Source of the DNA: Mesocentrotus franciscanus
Taxonomy: Eukaryota > Echinodermata > Echinoidea > Camarodonta > Strongylocentrotidae
Direction: 5' to 3'
DNA length: 64,000 nucleotides
Assembly: GCA_037976565.1 (NCBI GenBank)
Contig: CP137675.1
Location: 17,622,813 to 17,686,812 of the forward strand
The notes beneath the pieces were generated by a model. It was given only the letters and a program-made list of their open reading frames with translations. It was not told the DNA's origin and did not search any database. Made by a program: the position numbers and the translations under genes. Numbering within the stretch: position 1 is the stretch's first letter; each line of letters begins with the position of its first letter. Below are positions 36,655-49,310 of the stretch, piece after piece.

Positions 36655-39600
36655 ATGCCTGCTTCATGGAATGTCGGTCAGAAAGCTGCTCTAATGGCCG
36701 GAGCTTCTCTCCCGTCAGGTTACGCCTTGCTTCGATGGAAATATCCAAACCTCAAGACTGATGTCCAATTTGTTCTCCGTTTGGTAAAGATTAGGAAGAT
36801 ATTGGAAAACTGTCAGAACTCTAAACTTTTTCTTCTTGATTTTTTGGAGGAGCATGCCAGAGTAAGGCCCAACCATCCCTGTATTCTATACGAGAATGAA
36901 AGGTTCACATACGCAGAGGTCGCCGGAAACGTGAACCGCACTGCTCGGTGGGTTAGCGGTTCGGATCCCAATTTGAAGAAAGGCGATGTTGTTTGTGTTT
37001 TACTACACAATGGGCCTGCAATCGTTTGGACTTGGCTTGGTTTACAGAAGAAGGGTATCATATCAAGTATGATCAATTACAACCTTAAAGGATCAGCTCT
37101 TCTGCATTGTATTAAAGCCAGCCAGCCAAAACATATCATCTTCGGTTCAGGTAATAATTATTCTTACTTCATTATCATATAGGTTCGGTATAGTGACTAT
37201 AACGACTACGACACCTCTACATAGTATGGAGAGCGCATCTCCATATTATAAAGGAATAATTTAAATATGTAAGTCCATGTCTGAATAAATTGACAGCATG
37301 ACCTAAAACCTAAAACAGTATTCTTTTAACCATTTACGTGTGGTATGCTGCTAAAATACTCTAAGCTTTGACATTGTATCTTATTCTTATACATCAAAAA
37401 GATATGTTTTCTAAACATTCTAAACTGACTAAATCGTGAAGTTTGATATAATTATTTTCACTAAGATGAACAAGGGAAATGTGAAACATGATTAAAACAT
37501 GTCTCCAGATATCTTAGTTGTGATACCTATTAGTAAACTTGATAGTAGCACTGACTGGATATTAAATAGAGAACAAAAATACATCAAACGACTCAACCTA
37601 TTCCTTTCCCGAAACGTTCTACAGAGTTCCTAGACGCGATCCTTGAAATCCAAGCTTCACTGCGAGATCTGAAGATTGGTTTGTGGATGATAAATGATGC
37701 TCGCATCCCTGGTCTTATACCACCCGATGTTGTGGTTACCATGGAGATATCTACCGTGTCTGGAGAACATTTTCCCACCGTGCCCATCACAGGTCTTGGT
37801 GATATAGGGGCTTATATCTTCACCTCGGGAACTACAGGTACGATGTATCTGGGACTTATGGTGTCCTTTCTTATCTTCTTCTGATTTGTCAAGGCCATCA
37901 TTGAAATTCAATTCAAAATTGAATAAAATACACTTAATGTGGAGCCACTATTCCGCTCTCTACCCATACACAGAATTGAGGAATGTACCTTTTCTCTAAA
38001 CGAACGTAGTATTATACGGGCAAGTAAAGTGCCTTTCATATTACTGTTATCCTTAATTTGTTGAACGATAATAGTAAACTAGATTCATATAAAGCTTAAT
38101 GTCTCCCGGCCCTTCTGTGATATTTATTACCCCTGTCAGCGGATTCATGCAAGCAGACTTATGTATGCACCATCTCCGTTTCTTGGGTAGTATATATTCC
38201 TACGGTAAGGTTATATAATACAAGGGCTTATGGCAATTTCAATCTCAATGGTTTTCAGCATCCTGTACACAAGGTCCCATTTCTCTCCTAAGGTGGCATT
38301 GTGGCAACGTGCCGATTTTCGGATCGAACCCACGATCCTTGCAGCCATATAGTCTAGGGACCAAAGCACGCGACTACCACACTTCATACATCAACAATGA
38401 ATGAACAACGATGAAGATTTGTTGTACAACAAAAAAGAGTAGCGGCCAACACGTGGCTGTACATACAATGAGACAAAGTTCCAATCAATGTATGCATAGC
38501 CTGATGATCGTGATATCAAATCGATGTATTTGTTTGTATCAAAGTCCGAAATTAAAATACCGTTTAAGTGTCACAGATTACACAAAGAATAAAAATTAGA
38601 CCTAATTCATAGGTCCTTAAGTATTTGGTGATGTCGAAATGTGCCCCTCCTTCCCACAGTTGAATAGGTAAAAGGAACACACAAAAAAAACGTCAAGGGG
38701 GGACATGGGGCGAAAGAAAGAAATTGAGAACGGACAAAATGAAGAGAAAAAATAGAACCCCTTTTCACACCCTCCCGACACACAATAGCCCTGTTCTCTA
38801 GTATTTATCCCAGCTAGTAAAACAGATGCGCCTCTTCCGACCCCAAATCCCCCTTAGGTGAAACCCATGTTACGCCTCTGCAATAATGTATTTTTTATTG
38901 AATGCCTTATATTCTCCTCGCCTATCTAAGGTTCTAACATAATGGTTTTTAGAGCAGTTTTCCAACTCAAACCTTCATATCCGTGGTTCGGATTTTCCTT
39001 TCTTCTGAACAGTGTCCCAGCCAATTTTCCATATTCCATAAGCAGTTATGTTGATGCAAACGTAGACTTTGATCAGAAAATAATACAACCACCAATTATT
39101 CATTTCCGTATCGCGGTAGTGGCATAGGAAATAAGTATGTCAGGATTAATTTATCCGTATATAGGGCTCACAATCCATGGTTGAACAATGCTATATAAAT
39201 CTATTCGATACATACAGGAAAAAGGTATTCTGCAAGAGATGTAGAGCGGGGACTCGGGATGCGATAGGGTTTTAAGTTAGACCCAGGGACAGGGTGAGGG
39301 CTATGAATAGTGCTGAGTTCGGGTTGAATTTAAAAATTGAATTGTTGTTCGAAAATTATTATTGCGGATGAGTTGTGGACGGAGTATGATATCGTGCAAT
39401 CTCCACATCAAAACTGTCACCACGACCACCACCATTCCTATAACCACCTCCATCACCCTCACCAAAACCAATACCACCATCACTATCACCACCACCTTCT
39501 CCATCACCACCGCCTCCACCACCGCCAAAAGCACTACTACCGCCACCACCTCCACCACCAACACCACCACCAACACTGCTACTACACCATCATCATTCCA

Positions 39601-42600
39601 ACCACCACCACCACCACCTCCACCACCACCATCATCATCATATGTCATGATATTGCTGCAGCCTTCTCCCACACCTTCTTTCACTCCAGGAATGCCAAAG
39701 CCGGCTATCGTTACTCACGGTAAAGCAATTGGAGGAGGTGCATTCTCTCGCATACATGTTGGTGTGTCACCCTCAGATGTCTACTACATAGCCCTACCAA
39801 TGTATCATTCATCTGCACTCCTGATTGCAGCCTCTGGCTGTCTTTACACAGGTAGACCTTCTAATCTGTATTTAGTAATCAACCTGGGGTGTTTCACAAA
39901 GACTAAGATCGACTTTAAGTTGGACTTAACTATAGCAGGCCGTTCATGCCACTGGTTGCTCTCACTATTGGTCTCTCAATTATGATCTTTAGATAATATT
40001 TTTTTCTTCAATAATGAAGTATCAAAAAAGGTAAATTCTGTAGATTTGTGACCACGATTTGTACGTCCTTTGAGAAACCAATGTCAGGAATGGTTACAGG
40101 ATCTAGTGGCATGAACGGCCTGCCATAGTTAAGTCCAACTTAAAATTGATCTTAGTCTTTGTGAAACACTCCCCAGCTTCTATTAATACTCGAATTATAG
40201 AACATGTCGACAGGTATTTAGTTTCAGTTTTTCAGTTTCAGTTTTATTTCCAACAGAACAATCATTATAAACAATTATGACAAGAAATCAATCACAGAAA
40301 TTAAGGTACATTAATATAATATATTTTTCAAATCATTAATTGAATAACAAAAGAAAGTATATATTTGCTGTAAGTTATGCTTCTTTTTAAACAAAGTGAA
40401 AACTATGGAAGTGAAGGGATCCACTGAGAAGCAGGGCTTGTAGAATGTGGATCCCTCAAATAAATTATGTAATAAGTACAAAATAAATTTGAAGAAAACA
40501 AGACAAAGGAAAAAATAAATTGATATGGAAGTGGGGAATGAATTTATAATTATAAATCTATAATTAGAACCGCTGATACTCTTTAATGACATAATGGACT
40601 GAGTCTTACATGGGAAAGAAATATTCACTCTTTTATTTTCCTTTTCAATAACGGACTCTTTCATAATCAGACTTTTAGTTGACTTTTTTTTTCATTAAGA
40701 TAAAACTGTATTTGCATTAAAAATTATGGTTCGGATCTTTCGTTTGGAAAGAGGGTGCGAGCCGTCAAGGGCAAGCCTAATGTAGTTGTGAATAAAAAGC
40801 CATAAGTTCATACTTATGGCTAGGCCTTTAATTTCCCAATTTAATCCTCTAAGAATGCAAAAGGTGCATTGCCCTGGTACCATGCCTTCCCGTTTTATGC
40901 AAATTGTCTAGAGAATACTTACATAATCGATGTTCTGAAATGCCCATATTTTGATATACAGCCACGTCGATGAATTGGCTCATAGGGCTATGAACCGATT
41001 AGGCCAAATAACAAAAACAACGTGTTTCTCGTCCGGACTTTAAAACAAATGAGGAGGCAGGGCATTACTATTTACTATTTTGCAAATTTGTTGCCATTTT
41101 TTTCCAAGATGGCTGCCATGCTAATTATAGCTGGCCAAGCCTATTTATTCACAGATATTGTTCTATATGTGTATACTGATGCAATGTATGACAAAACATA
41201 TGATTTGTATCACTGTAGAAGCTTTTTAAACAAAATGTATAAGGCTTTTTTGGGCTTTTTTTCTTCTGAATAATAAATAGTAAAAAAAAAAAAAAAAGGA
41301 GGCGGGCGGGGACCAGAAACAATTCATTTATGTTATTTGGCCTTATATAATTCTTTTGTAATAGACAGGATAGCAAAGAAAATGATAGAGTAGCAACGAG
41401 ATTGTGTTTAAAAAATTTCATCAAGGAAAAGTAATATTTCTCTTGCTATTCAATCCACTGCAACTGTACTAGGGGCCACCATAGCCATTGCAAAAAAGTT
41501 TTCGGCGTCGCATTTTTGGGATGACGTCAGAAGGTTTCGAGTAACTGTCTTTCAATACATCGGAGAGGTGTGTAGATACCTCCTGGCTCAACCCAAGGTA
41601 AGAGGGTGTTACAGGTGGTAAATAAGTGAGTGGTATAGATAACTCCTGGCCCACCAAAGGTAAGAGGGTGTTACAAGTGGTATAATTATAGACAAATATC
41701 CTAATTGATATGGCTATGTAAATTTCTTGAATTTAAAAACAAATGTTCGAACAGTTAATTTTGTCACTTCATGTAATATCTTATCCGATTCGCAGTTTGG
41801 TTTCAAGCAAAGCACAATACAACACATGCACTCTTAACGTTGAGAAATATAAATTAGAACATACGCTGGAGGTGTTCCTGGACTTCTCCAATGCGTTCAA
41901 TACGATAAACCAGCGTATTCTTCTTTACAAACTCTCAAACTCCGAAATAAGAGGAAAAGCCTTGGGGTGGTTTAGGATCTACCTCCACAATAAAAAAAAA
42001 CAATACCGTATGTAGTTATTGATGGTGTTTATTCAGGTATTTATTCCATTGACTGCGGTGTACCTCAGGGCACATTTCTAGGCCCATTATTGTTTATCAT
42101 ATATATATTAATGACAATTTCACCTGGGGCTGACGTTGCATGCAAAATATCAAATTTCCAGTTTAAGTATGTGTTATAATGAAAATTTAACATTGTCACC
42201 AAAATATACTACATAATAAAAACCATAAACAGACCACCCCACTGTAAACTGTGTCGCGGCGTCTGTAATTCCTAGGCTCAGCCGTTCCCCTGCTATGAGA
42301 AGTGTTTGTAAATTACTGATAAATCTTGTGGAAAATTATATCTGTTTTCTTTTCTTTGCACAAAGAAAGAGAACGACGGCGAATATCCTCGTTGTGTGAG
42401 GGCGGTGGGTAATGGTTTGAGACCCGACATCTGGAAAGAGTTTAAGACGAGATTCAACATAGCTCAAATCTTTGAGTTTTATGCGGCTACTGAAGGTAAC
42501 TTTAGTTTCCTCAACATTGACGATCACGTGGGAAGTGTCGGCAGATATTCATGGATTCTCAGGGTGAGTGCACTTCATTGCATCTCAACTACACACTTCA

Positions 42601-45600
42601 TTTGCTCTGAATTTACCAGGCATATGTGTTCTGAATTTTTGTTAATGTCTTTCTAAAGCAGAGGCTAGCTTAAATCATTGGCAAGGTTAAAAAAACAAAT
42701 CCTTTCAAATATGAGAAATTAAATTATGAAAAGAACCATGCAGTTTTGCTTATACTTCATTCGTTAGGTGACACGCAGCCCCAAAAGAGAAAGAAATAAA
42801 GAAAATGTTTTGAAACCGTTTATTTGGTTTGTGATAGCATACCATTTGGCATTTTCAACAACGTTTATACTGAAGATCGCGATATATTGTACAAGAAAGA
42901 ATATTGACGTTAATTATACTATAACATTACCTATTAATGTCGATGTTGATATCATAATGTCATAATGTTCTTATGTCAATAACATGTCCTGCTATCCGTA
43001 ATTTCACTCTAGGTTCTGTGTCAAGATATTTATCACTTATCTATTTAATAACTGTCCTCGTTGTTTCTTTATATGACTTTTATGCTTGCAAAAATCCTTG
43101 GTTAAGTTTCCATGATATTTTATATTGACAAATTAAGAACTTAATTGAAGTGTGTTTTATTACAACGCAGAGAATGCTGGATAGAGTGGAGATCGTCGAC
43201 TGTGATTATGAAAGCGGAGAACCGAAACGAGATCCTGATGGTCTGTGCGTTCGACTTCCTCTTGGTAAGATACTGAGCATCATGTCATGTGACCATCATC
43301 AAGGGCGTATCAAGACATTGGTAAACGGGGGTGGTGCGATGTATTTAATACGGACAGGCTCGTGTGCTTAATATTTAAAGTCCTGTTACGTCAATTTTTG
43401 GGGGAAGGGGGGGGGGGGTTAAAACAGGGTAGGCGTAGGACAGATTACTCCACACAAATGAATGATTCCATTGGCAGCTAAGTCCCTGAACATTTCACCC
43501 CTCCCCCTGTTTATCACTTTCTGGGTACGCCATCATATCTCTATCTAGCTTCATCATGATAACCTGCCCATATCCCCCTCCCCTTCTCTCTCTCTCCCTC
43601 TTTTTTCTCTCTCACTCTCTCTCTCTCTCTCCCTTTGTTTTCATTTTTCTCTCACTCCTTCTCTTTCTGTCTGTCTGCCTTTCTCTATTTCAGTTTCTCT
43701 TGTTTTTCGTTTTGTTTTGTTTGCGTTCATCACTTATAGCCTTTTGGTATCTATTAATCTCATCATCATGGAAAAGCCACATAACGGTAAAAAAATGATT
43801 GAATACAATTCCATAACCTTTGTAGAGTACTTAAAAACGAAGCATGGGCCGACCCCCCATCGTCGAAAAAGAGAAATAATTCTCATGAAGGTCAAGATGA
43901 CCAGTGATCTTTTTGAATTCTCAGGAGTTTAAACACTTCTGAAAATGTGAAAACCAACTTTTTCTTACGTGCCTCATTTTTGCTCTGCCTCCAAATGACA
44001 GGGCTAGCGAAACAAATTTAGCCCCCGTCCTATTTGGACAATCTTTGATCCGCCTCCTGAAGAAGGGATCGATTAGTTTATCCCGTTTTATTGTCTCGCC
44101 TAAGTAGCAAAAAGCGAGACACAGGCGCCGCTTTTCCGGTGATGGTGACGGCGACGCAGGCGGCGTCAACATCAAAAACTTAACCTAAGGTTAAGTTTTT
44201 GAATTTTTAATATAATTTTGAAAGTATAAGTTCTTATTCAATGAAACTTAGACTAAAGGGTTATCAAGTATCCCCAATTATGTGAATAGAATTTCAAGTA
44301 ACTAAGTCAAGGTCAAAGGTCATTTTAGGTCAACAAACCTAGACTATGTTGTGGCATCAGCATAAGGTTAACATTTTGAATTTTTATCATAATTTTGAAA
44401 GTATACATTCCTATTCCATGAAACTTGAATATAAGGGTTATCAAGTATCATCAATCATGTGATAAGTCTTTTAGGTGACAAATTCAAGGTCAAATGTCAT
44501 TTCAGGTCGGCAAACTTAGACTTTGTTGTGGCATCAACATCAAGAGTTTGAATTTTTAGGATTATTTCAAAAGTGTTAGTTCAAATTTCATGAAACTTGT
44601 ACCTAAGGGCTATCAAGTATCACAAATCATATGGCACAAATTCCAGGTCACAAAGTCAAGGTCAAAGTTCATCGTAGGTCAGTAGACTTGGATTATGTTT
44701 TCACAACTTAATATAAGAATTAACTAATCAATTTTTGTTATTTGTTCATATTTTATGAAAGCTATCAATCTTGGTACAAATAGTAGTAAATAATTCTTCT
44801 GATGATTCTTAGTCAATATTCACTTCAAAATGCTGATTATATTCAGAGGATTTCATTTTTGAGGGCCTGCTGATGGACCATCCTGCATATAAATAATGTC
44901 CCAACCTCAATTTTTCATCATATCGAATTGCGTAATGCAGGCGAGACCGCCGAGAGCGTTTCCCTTGTTGTTGATCATATGAATTAGAAAATAATGCTAC
45001 GTTCTATTTCACCATCAGGCTCGACAGGTTTGATGTTGCTTAAGATCACGGAGCAAGCAGCTTTCGTTGGATATCGTGGACCAGAAGAGATGTCGAAGAA
45101 GAAGATTGCAAGGGATGTGAAGACGAAGGGAGATGCATACTTCAATACCGGTGATCTCATGAAAATCGATGTCGATGAATACGTTTACTTCATTGACCGA
45201 CTTGGAGATACATTCAGGTAAAAGATGTTATCAAATGCCTCACGTCTAGAGAAATAAAATTGTGTAAAGAACTGGACAAAAAAGGGGGTTTTGGGGCTCT
45301 TTTTTTTAATGCTCCAATATCCTCGAAATTAGGAAAGATATGTATTCATATAGCCTTAAGAAACGTTAATACCTATTTTACCTGACTGCTAATGTAGTTT
45401 AAGATAACCAAACAGTATGAGACCTACGTCTTTACATTTTATTCGAGAAACTTGGTGACTGACAGAGGGTTAATACTTATAAAAAAAGTATCAACGCATC
45501 GACTTATTTTCGAACCCAGGACATCTAGTTTACGAGACCGCTGCTTCACCACTGAACCATCAGCATGTTACGAAAATAGATTTCTCCTTTGAATTGTAAT

Positions 45601-47237
45601 GATTATTGTATTCCTCGTAGTTTTACAATCCTCGTCTGATAATCCCGATATTTATTTCTGCTGATTAATTGATTTACCAATGTATCTGGTGAACGCGTTT
45701 CCGACTGAGGTGTTCTTTGTAGGTTTTTGTGATGAGATGATGATATACAATTTTTCCTTAACACGATGTGGGGATAATCTTAAAAAGGATAGTTGTTGAC
45801 TATTTAATGGAATAAACATTTCTAAAAAGAATTGAAGTTTAAGTTAAGTAAGTAAATAGACTATGCCATTTTTGTCTGGAAAAACACGATGTGGGGATAG
45901 TCTTAAAAAGGATAGTTGTTGACTCTTAAATGGAATAAACAATTCTAAAAAGAATTGAAGTTTAAGTTAAGTAAGTAAATGGACTATGCCATTTTTGTCT
46001 GGAAAAATCAATCTTTATGTTTATTTACTTATGATTTTTTTTAAAGTCCCCTGACGTTTCAAAACTATAAGGACTACCCCTATATGGTGTGTTTCCGACT
46101 ATTTTGTTTAAATAAGTATTTACAAGTTATATGCTGACTACATTTCGTTTTTTCTACAGATGGAAAGGAGAAAATATATCTACCCTGGAAGTTTCTCATG
46201 TTCTTAGTTTATTTCCTGCAATACTCGAAGCTAATGTGTATGGTGTACATGTGCCGGGTAAGATTTGTCAGATGATGTAATCTTCGACTGAAATAGTGTG
46301 ATATGTATTGTTATTAAAATGATTCGTATATGTCTAGACATTACACTAGAACCTTAAATTACATGACTTGCCATTTCATTTGCAGAATATAAACAGAAGC
46401 AAGAGAGAGACCTCTTTAAACTTACCCGGTGGTTTGATAATGATGAAATGGTTACAACATTGCTATCCGTGAAATGACAATGCGAATGTGACGTTGAAAT
46501 AAAAACAGAACATGAAAAAACAGTTCTTTCATTCTATGCGAATGTAGTAGGAGAGTATTTCGACAAATCTATATTAGGTACGTCATTATGAATACCCGTG
46601 TAATTACGCGGTCTTTATTTGCTCATGTGTGGTGGTGGTGGTTATTTTACCTGACCGCTAAGAAAGCATAAATGCTTGTTAGTAATCAACCAGAGGACCG
46701 ACGGCTTTAGGTCCTCTCCGAGGGACCTGGTAATGAGGATTAATGCCTTACCAAAGCGCACTAGCGCATCGACTTGGTTTCGAACCCGGGTCACCGGATT
46801 ACGAGACCACTGCTCTACCAACTGAGCTATCGTGCCTCCTCTAGGCTAGGAGGTAAAGCGTAAGAATATGTTTGTACTATCAGTCTGATTTTATTAATAA
46901 AATAATTACTTCAAAAACACCTTTAACCTTTCAAGGTCACAATGGAAGGGCAGGTATGGCATCCATTGTTTTACACAAAGGAGCCATCTTAGATTTTTCA
47001 GCTCTCTACCAGCACATCTCATCTCTCCCGGACTACGCTCGGCCAAAGTTTCTCCGACTTCTCGATGAGATGGATCTAACCGGTACATTCAAGCACAAGA
47101 AGACTGAATTGATGAAGAGGGGTTTTGCTCCTGATGGATACGGAGAGGTTTACATCATCGAACCTTCAAAGAAGACCTATGCACCAATCAACCATGATCA
47201 TACCAAAATGTTAACAGCAGGTCATTCAAAGTTGTGA
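36655..47237 (+). CDS. SLC27A2-like: SLC27/FATP very-long-chain acyl-CoA synthetase, copy 3 (628 aa, 9 exons)
   Basis: Coding exons: 36655-37150, 37625-37837, 39690-39851, 41473-41597, 42366-42563, 43171-43264, 45019-45217, 46160-46257, 46936-47237. Exons 1-8 have the same lengths as in copy 2; exon 9 is one codon shorter because an Ile is missing in the HISSLPDY stretch. The ATG is the first after an in-frame TAA at 36622-36624. All signature motifs are intact ([31 protein letters not shown]) and the C-terminus is SKL. Exons 2, 7 and 9 are almost the same as copy 2 at the DNA level, while exon 3 differs strongly. Introns contain a CCA-rich repeat just before exon 3, a foldback element 35 bp after the exon 3 donor, an RT fragment (intron 4), a GTCTCGCCT-ended element (intron 6) and a 123-bp tandem duplication (intron 7). 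Same expected reaction as copies 1 and 2. Confidence 0.93.
39410..39645 (+). repeat. CCA microsatellite before exon 3 of copy 3
   Basis: ACC/CAC triplets end about 45 bp before the exon 3 acceptor. They create an open frame that runs into the exon but is not an exon extension by family alignment. Confidence 0.95.
39886..40174. mobile_element. Foldback element with about 69-bp arms (copy 3 intron 3)
   Basis: Left arm 39886-39953 and right arm 40105-40174 are inverse with about four mismatches and one 2-bp gap, starting GGGGTGTTTCACAAAGACTA. The interior is 151 bp. It begins 35 bp after the exon 3 donor. Confidence 0.75.
40223..40650 (-). mobile_element. LINE-type 3' tail fragment in copy 3 intron 3
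   Basis: Begins with GTTTCA repeats and TTTTATTTCCAACAGAACAA, followed by the block shared with 7555-7605. Same subfamily as that fragment. No RT coding part can be recognised here. Confidence 0.5.
41743..42130 (+). mobile_element. LINE reverse transcriptase fragment in copy 3 intron 4
   Basis: The + strand encodes an RT palm segment: SDSQFGF in one frame, then [18 protein letters not shown], then [14 protein letters not shown] after another frame change. These match the conserved RT blocks around the first catalytic Asp and the PQG motif. No YADD block follows. An old, frameshifted, internally truncated copy, sense to the gene. Confidence 0.8.
44093..44947. mobile_element. GTCTCGCCT-ended element with internal repeats (copy 3 intron 6)
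   Basis: GTCTCGCCT at 44093 and AGGCGAGAC at 44939-44947 are inverse ends. The left end also forms a local hairpin GTCTCGC...GCGAGAC. The interior has three units of about 174 bp (starting near 44197, 44371, 44545), each with TGAAACTT, GGGTTATCAAGTATC and CAAGGTCAAA. No transposase. Elements of this style occur in many aquatic invertebrates. Confidence 0.65.
45400..45570 (-). mobile_element. tRNA-derived SINE of the second type, degraded
   Basis: Shares CGCATCGACTT, TTTCGAACCC and TTACGAGACC-CTGC with 46755-46825 in the same order. Copy 3 intron 7. Confidence 0.55.
45761..46006 (+). repeat. 123-bp exact-period tandem duplication (copy 3 intron 7)
   Basis: Unit 1 is 45761-45883 and unit 2 is 45884-46006; only a handful of bases differ. 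Both start ACACGATGTGGGGATA and end TTTTTGTCTGGAAAA, which points to a recent duplication. Confidence 0.9.
46620..46845 (-). mobile_element. tRNA-derived SINE of a second type (copy 3 intron 8)
   Basis: The reverse strand gives a good tRNA-like head: ATAGCTCAGTTGGTAGAGCA, a CGT anticodon-like triplet and GGGTTCGAAACC. The acceptor stem ends do not pair. A body of about 150 bp follows. A degraded relative lies at 45400-45570. Confidence 0.7.
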
Positions 47238-47365
47238 AAAGGTATACAACATCGAGTCTTAGCTTGATCATATCAAGATACATGTATCAACACCAAGTCA
47301 TACTAAGTTGTAAAAGATTTACAACATCGAGTCATAACTTTATCATATCAAGGTGTTAGCAGCAG
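47190..47365 (+). repeat. Same C-terminal-derived repeats after copy 3
   Basis: After the copy 3 stop, GATCATATCAAGAT, CAACACCAAGTCAT and TTGTAAAAGATTTACAACAT recur with the same order and spacing as in copy 2. The array therefore predates the split of copies 2 and 3. Confidence 0.7.
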
Positions 47366-47435
47366 GGGGATGTTTCATTCGGCCTTTAAATTGATTTTTT
47401 GAATCGAATTCAATTTTAGTTGATGAAACACCCCC
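47365..47435. mobile_element. Small foldback element, 71 bp
   Basis: GGGGG-A-TGTTTCAT and ATGAAACACCCCC form the ends, with an inner AATTGA/TCAATT pairing. Same kind of terminus as the two elements above, here in the 3' flank of copy 3, where it interrupts the C-terminal-derived repeat array. Confidence 0.55.
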
Positions 47436-47759
47436 AGGTCATTCTTAGTTGTAAAAAAAATCAGAAGAACTTTGTATCGAATCATTATTATTATTAGCAT
47501 TATGCCATTTTATATAGTTGAAGATTCATGTCATGGTACTTCAGAAGACCAGGGCCCGTATTAAATTCAATATTTAAGAACAAAATTCAAGCTTTTTACT
47601 TAGTATTTGGCTTAGATAAAATACTTTAGCCAATTTTGGTATTCAATTCAAACTTTTGGCTAAGTATTTTATCCTAAATTTAAGACAGCTCCCTACCAGA
47701 CTTAAGCCAATTATTTGGAGGCCTTGATTGGCGCTTGGCGGCATATGGTTTTCTTACGC

Positions 47760-49310
47760 AGTATCAATGACAATGACAATGACAATGATAATTTATTCTC
47801 ATGTCACCAACACTGGGGTATTGGAGAAGTTTACAATCAGTTTGAATTTGTCAATTTAACACTGTAAAATATACAATACAAATCGAATTAATGTTAATCA
47901 ATACAAAATAACACTATCGACAATATTGAGAAAATTATGATGATAATGATAACAATAATTATAATAACAATATTGATAATAATTAACAAAACGATAATAA
48001 TAATTACAACGACATTATTAATGACGAAATTAATGGAAGCAATTGAAAAAGAAAGTTACTGGCACTAGTAAATTGATATTTGAATTAATGAATTACTGAT
48101 AATATTCTTGATATCAATTTGATAATTTAATATAAGACAAAAAAGAGAAACACAAATTTAATATTGAACTCATAACATGTTTTTTGCACATACTTTAATT
48201 AATGAAAACGTAGCATTATTTTTCGACAGAATTTTACTAAGTTTAAACGTGTTTGTACATTATTGGAGTTAAAAAGCTGATCCATTTTCAGTGTATTTGG
48301 TCTTTCAATAAAATATTTATAGATGAACAATTTTCTGTCTGAACAAAAGGCAGGACATACAAACAAGTAATCAAACTCATCCCCAAGCGATTGCAAATTG
48401 CACAGCGTACATAGCCTCATTTCCCTGGGAGTATTTGAATATCTACCAGCTACAATCGGCAGGTAATGATTGCCACGGCGAAAACGACTTAATATTGTCC
48501 GATCTCTTTTAATGAGATCGATTAAGTATCTTTCTAAACATAAAGAATGTTTGAAGATTCGATAGTTAACACAATGCGAATTATCGTACATACAAGCAGA
48601 CCAATACTGAGCATGAGAATCTTTCAATCGACGTTCCACAGTTTGTTTGACCCACTCGCAGCTAGTATTTTCACAAATTTCCCATAAATTAGACATCCCC
48701 ATATTGTCCAGAGTCAGCTTGATTTTTTTAAACCAAGGTGCCCGATAGATATTCATCTCAAAGAGTAATTTTAAGATAATATACACCTTACCAGAAAATT
48801 TATCTTGTCCACTATGTACAATCCTACACCAGAAGTTTATCATTCTGCTTTCGATATATTTCTCAAGTTTAAGCCTCCCCAATTCACCAAGTACCATACA
48901 ATTTGCAGTTGTTTTGCTCACAGAAAGGGCTTGCTCACAAAATTTCATGTGGAAAATTTCAAGATCATGTAGCACTTCAAATCCCCATATCTCACTTCCA
49001 TAGAGCAGAATAGGCAACACAAGTTGATCAAATAATTCCAAGAGGATATCAATAGGTAATTGTAGTTGGTAAGTTTTAGATAATAGACTATACATTGCTC
49101 GTCTAGCTTGATTAAGTTGCTTAATCTGTGCTTTACGAAATTTGTTGTTGTAGTTAAAAGTAGTTCCAAGATAGACGTATTCATCAACAACTTCTCCAAT
49201 ATCATCATCAAATCTAAATATAGGAATTTTTCGAACTTTACCACGAGAAAATAGAACAACTTTGGTTTTAGCTGTGTTGACTTGAAGAAATTTTTTGTTC
49301 AAATATTAGA
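47760..49310 (-). mobile_element. 5'-truncated non-LTR retrotransposon, RT thumb and C-terminal domain
   Basis: An open frame of 367 codons (49302-48199, minus) begins after the catalytic YADD block would have ended: it opens with LQVNTAKTKVVLF, a typical post-YADD RT motif, and continues through LPILLYGSEIWGFE to a Cys-rich C-terminus with CTLC and a later Cys (zinc-knuckle-like). The 3' UTR (48198 to about 47765) ends in repeats of ATTGTC on the minus strand. The element is truncated at its 5' end near 49310, the common outcome of target-primed reverse transcription. The frame is still open over 1.1 kb, so it is fairly young. The clade is not assigned; it differs from the 51573-55028 element. 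Confidence 0.85.

Noticed and set aside
39362..39985. Thr-rich N-terminal extension of copy 3 exon 3
   Set aside because: It is the CCA repeat read through; the AG at 39688-39689 and family alignment set the exon start at 39690.
46770..46838. tRNA-Thr-like gene on the minus strand
   Set aside because: The acceptor stem does not pair, a SINE body follows, and a degraded sister copy lies at 45400-45570.
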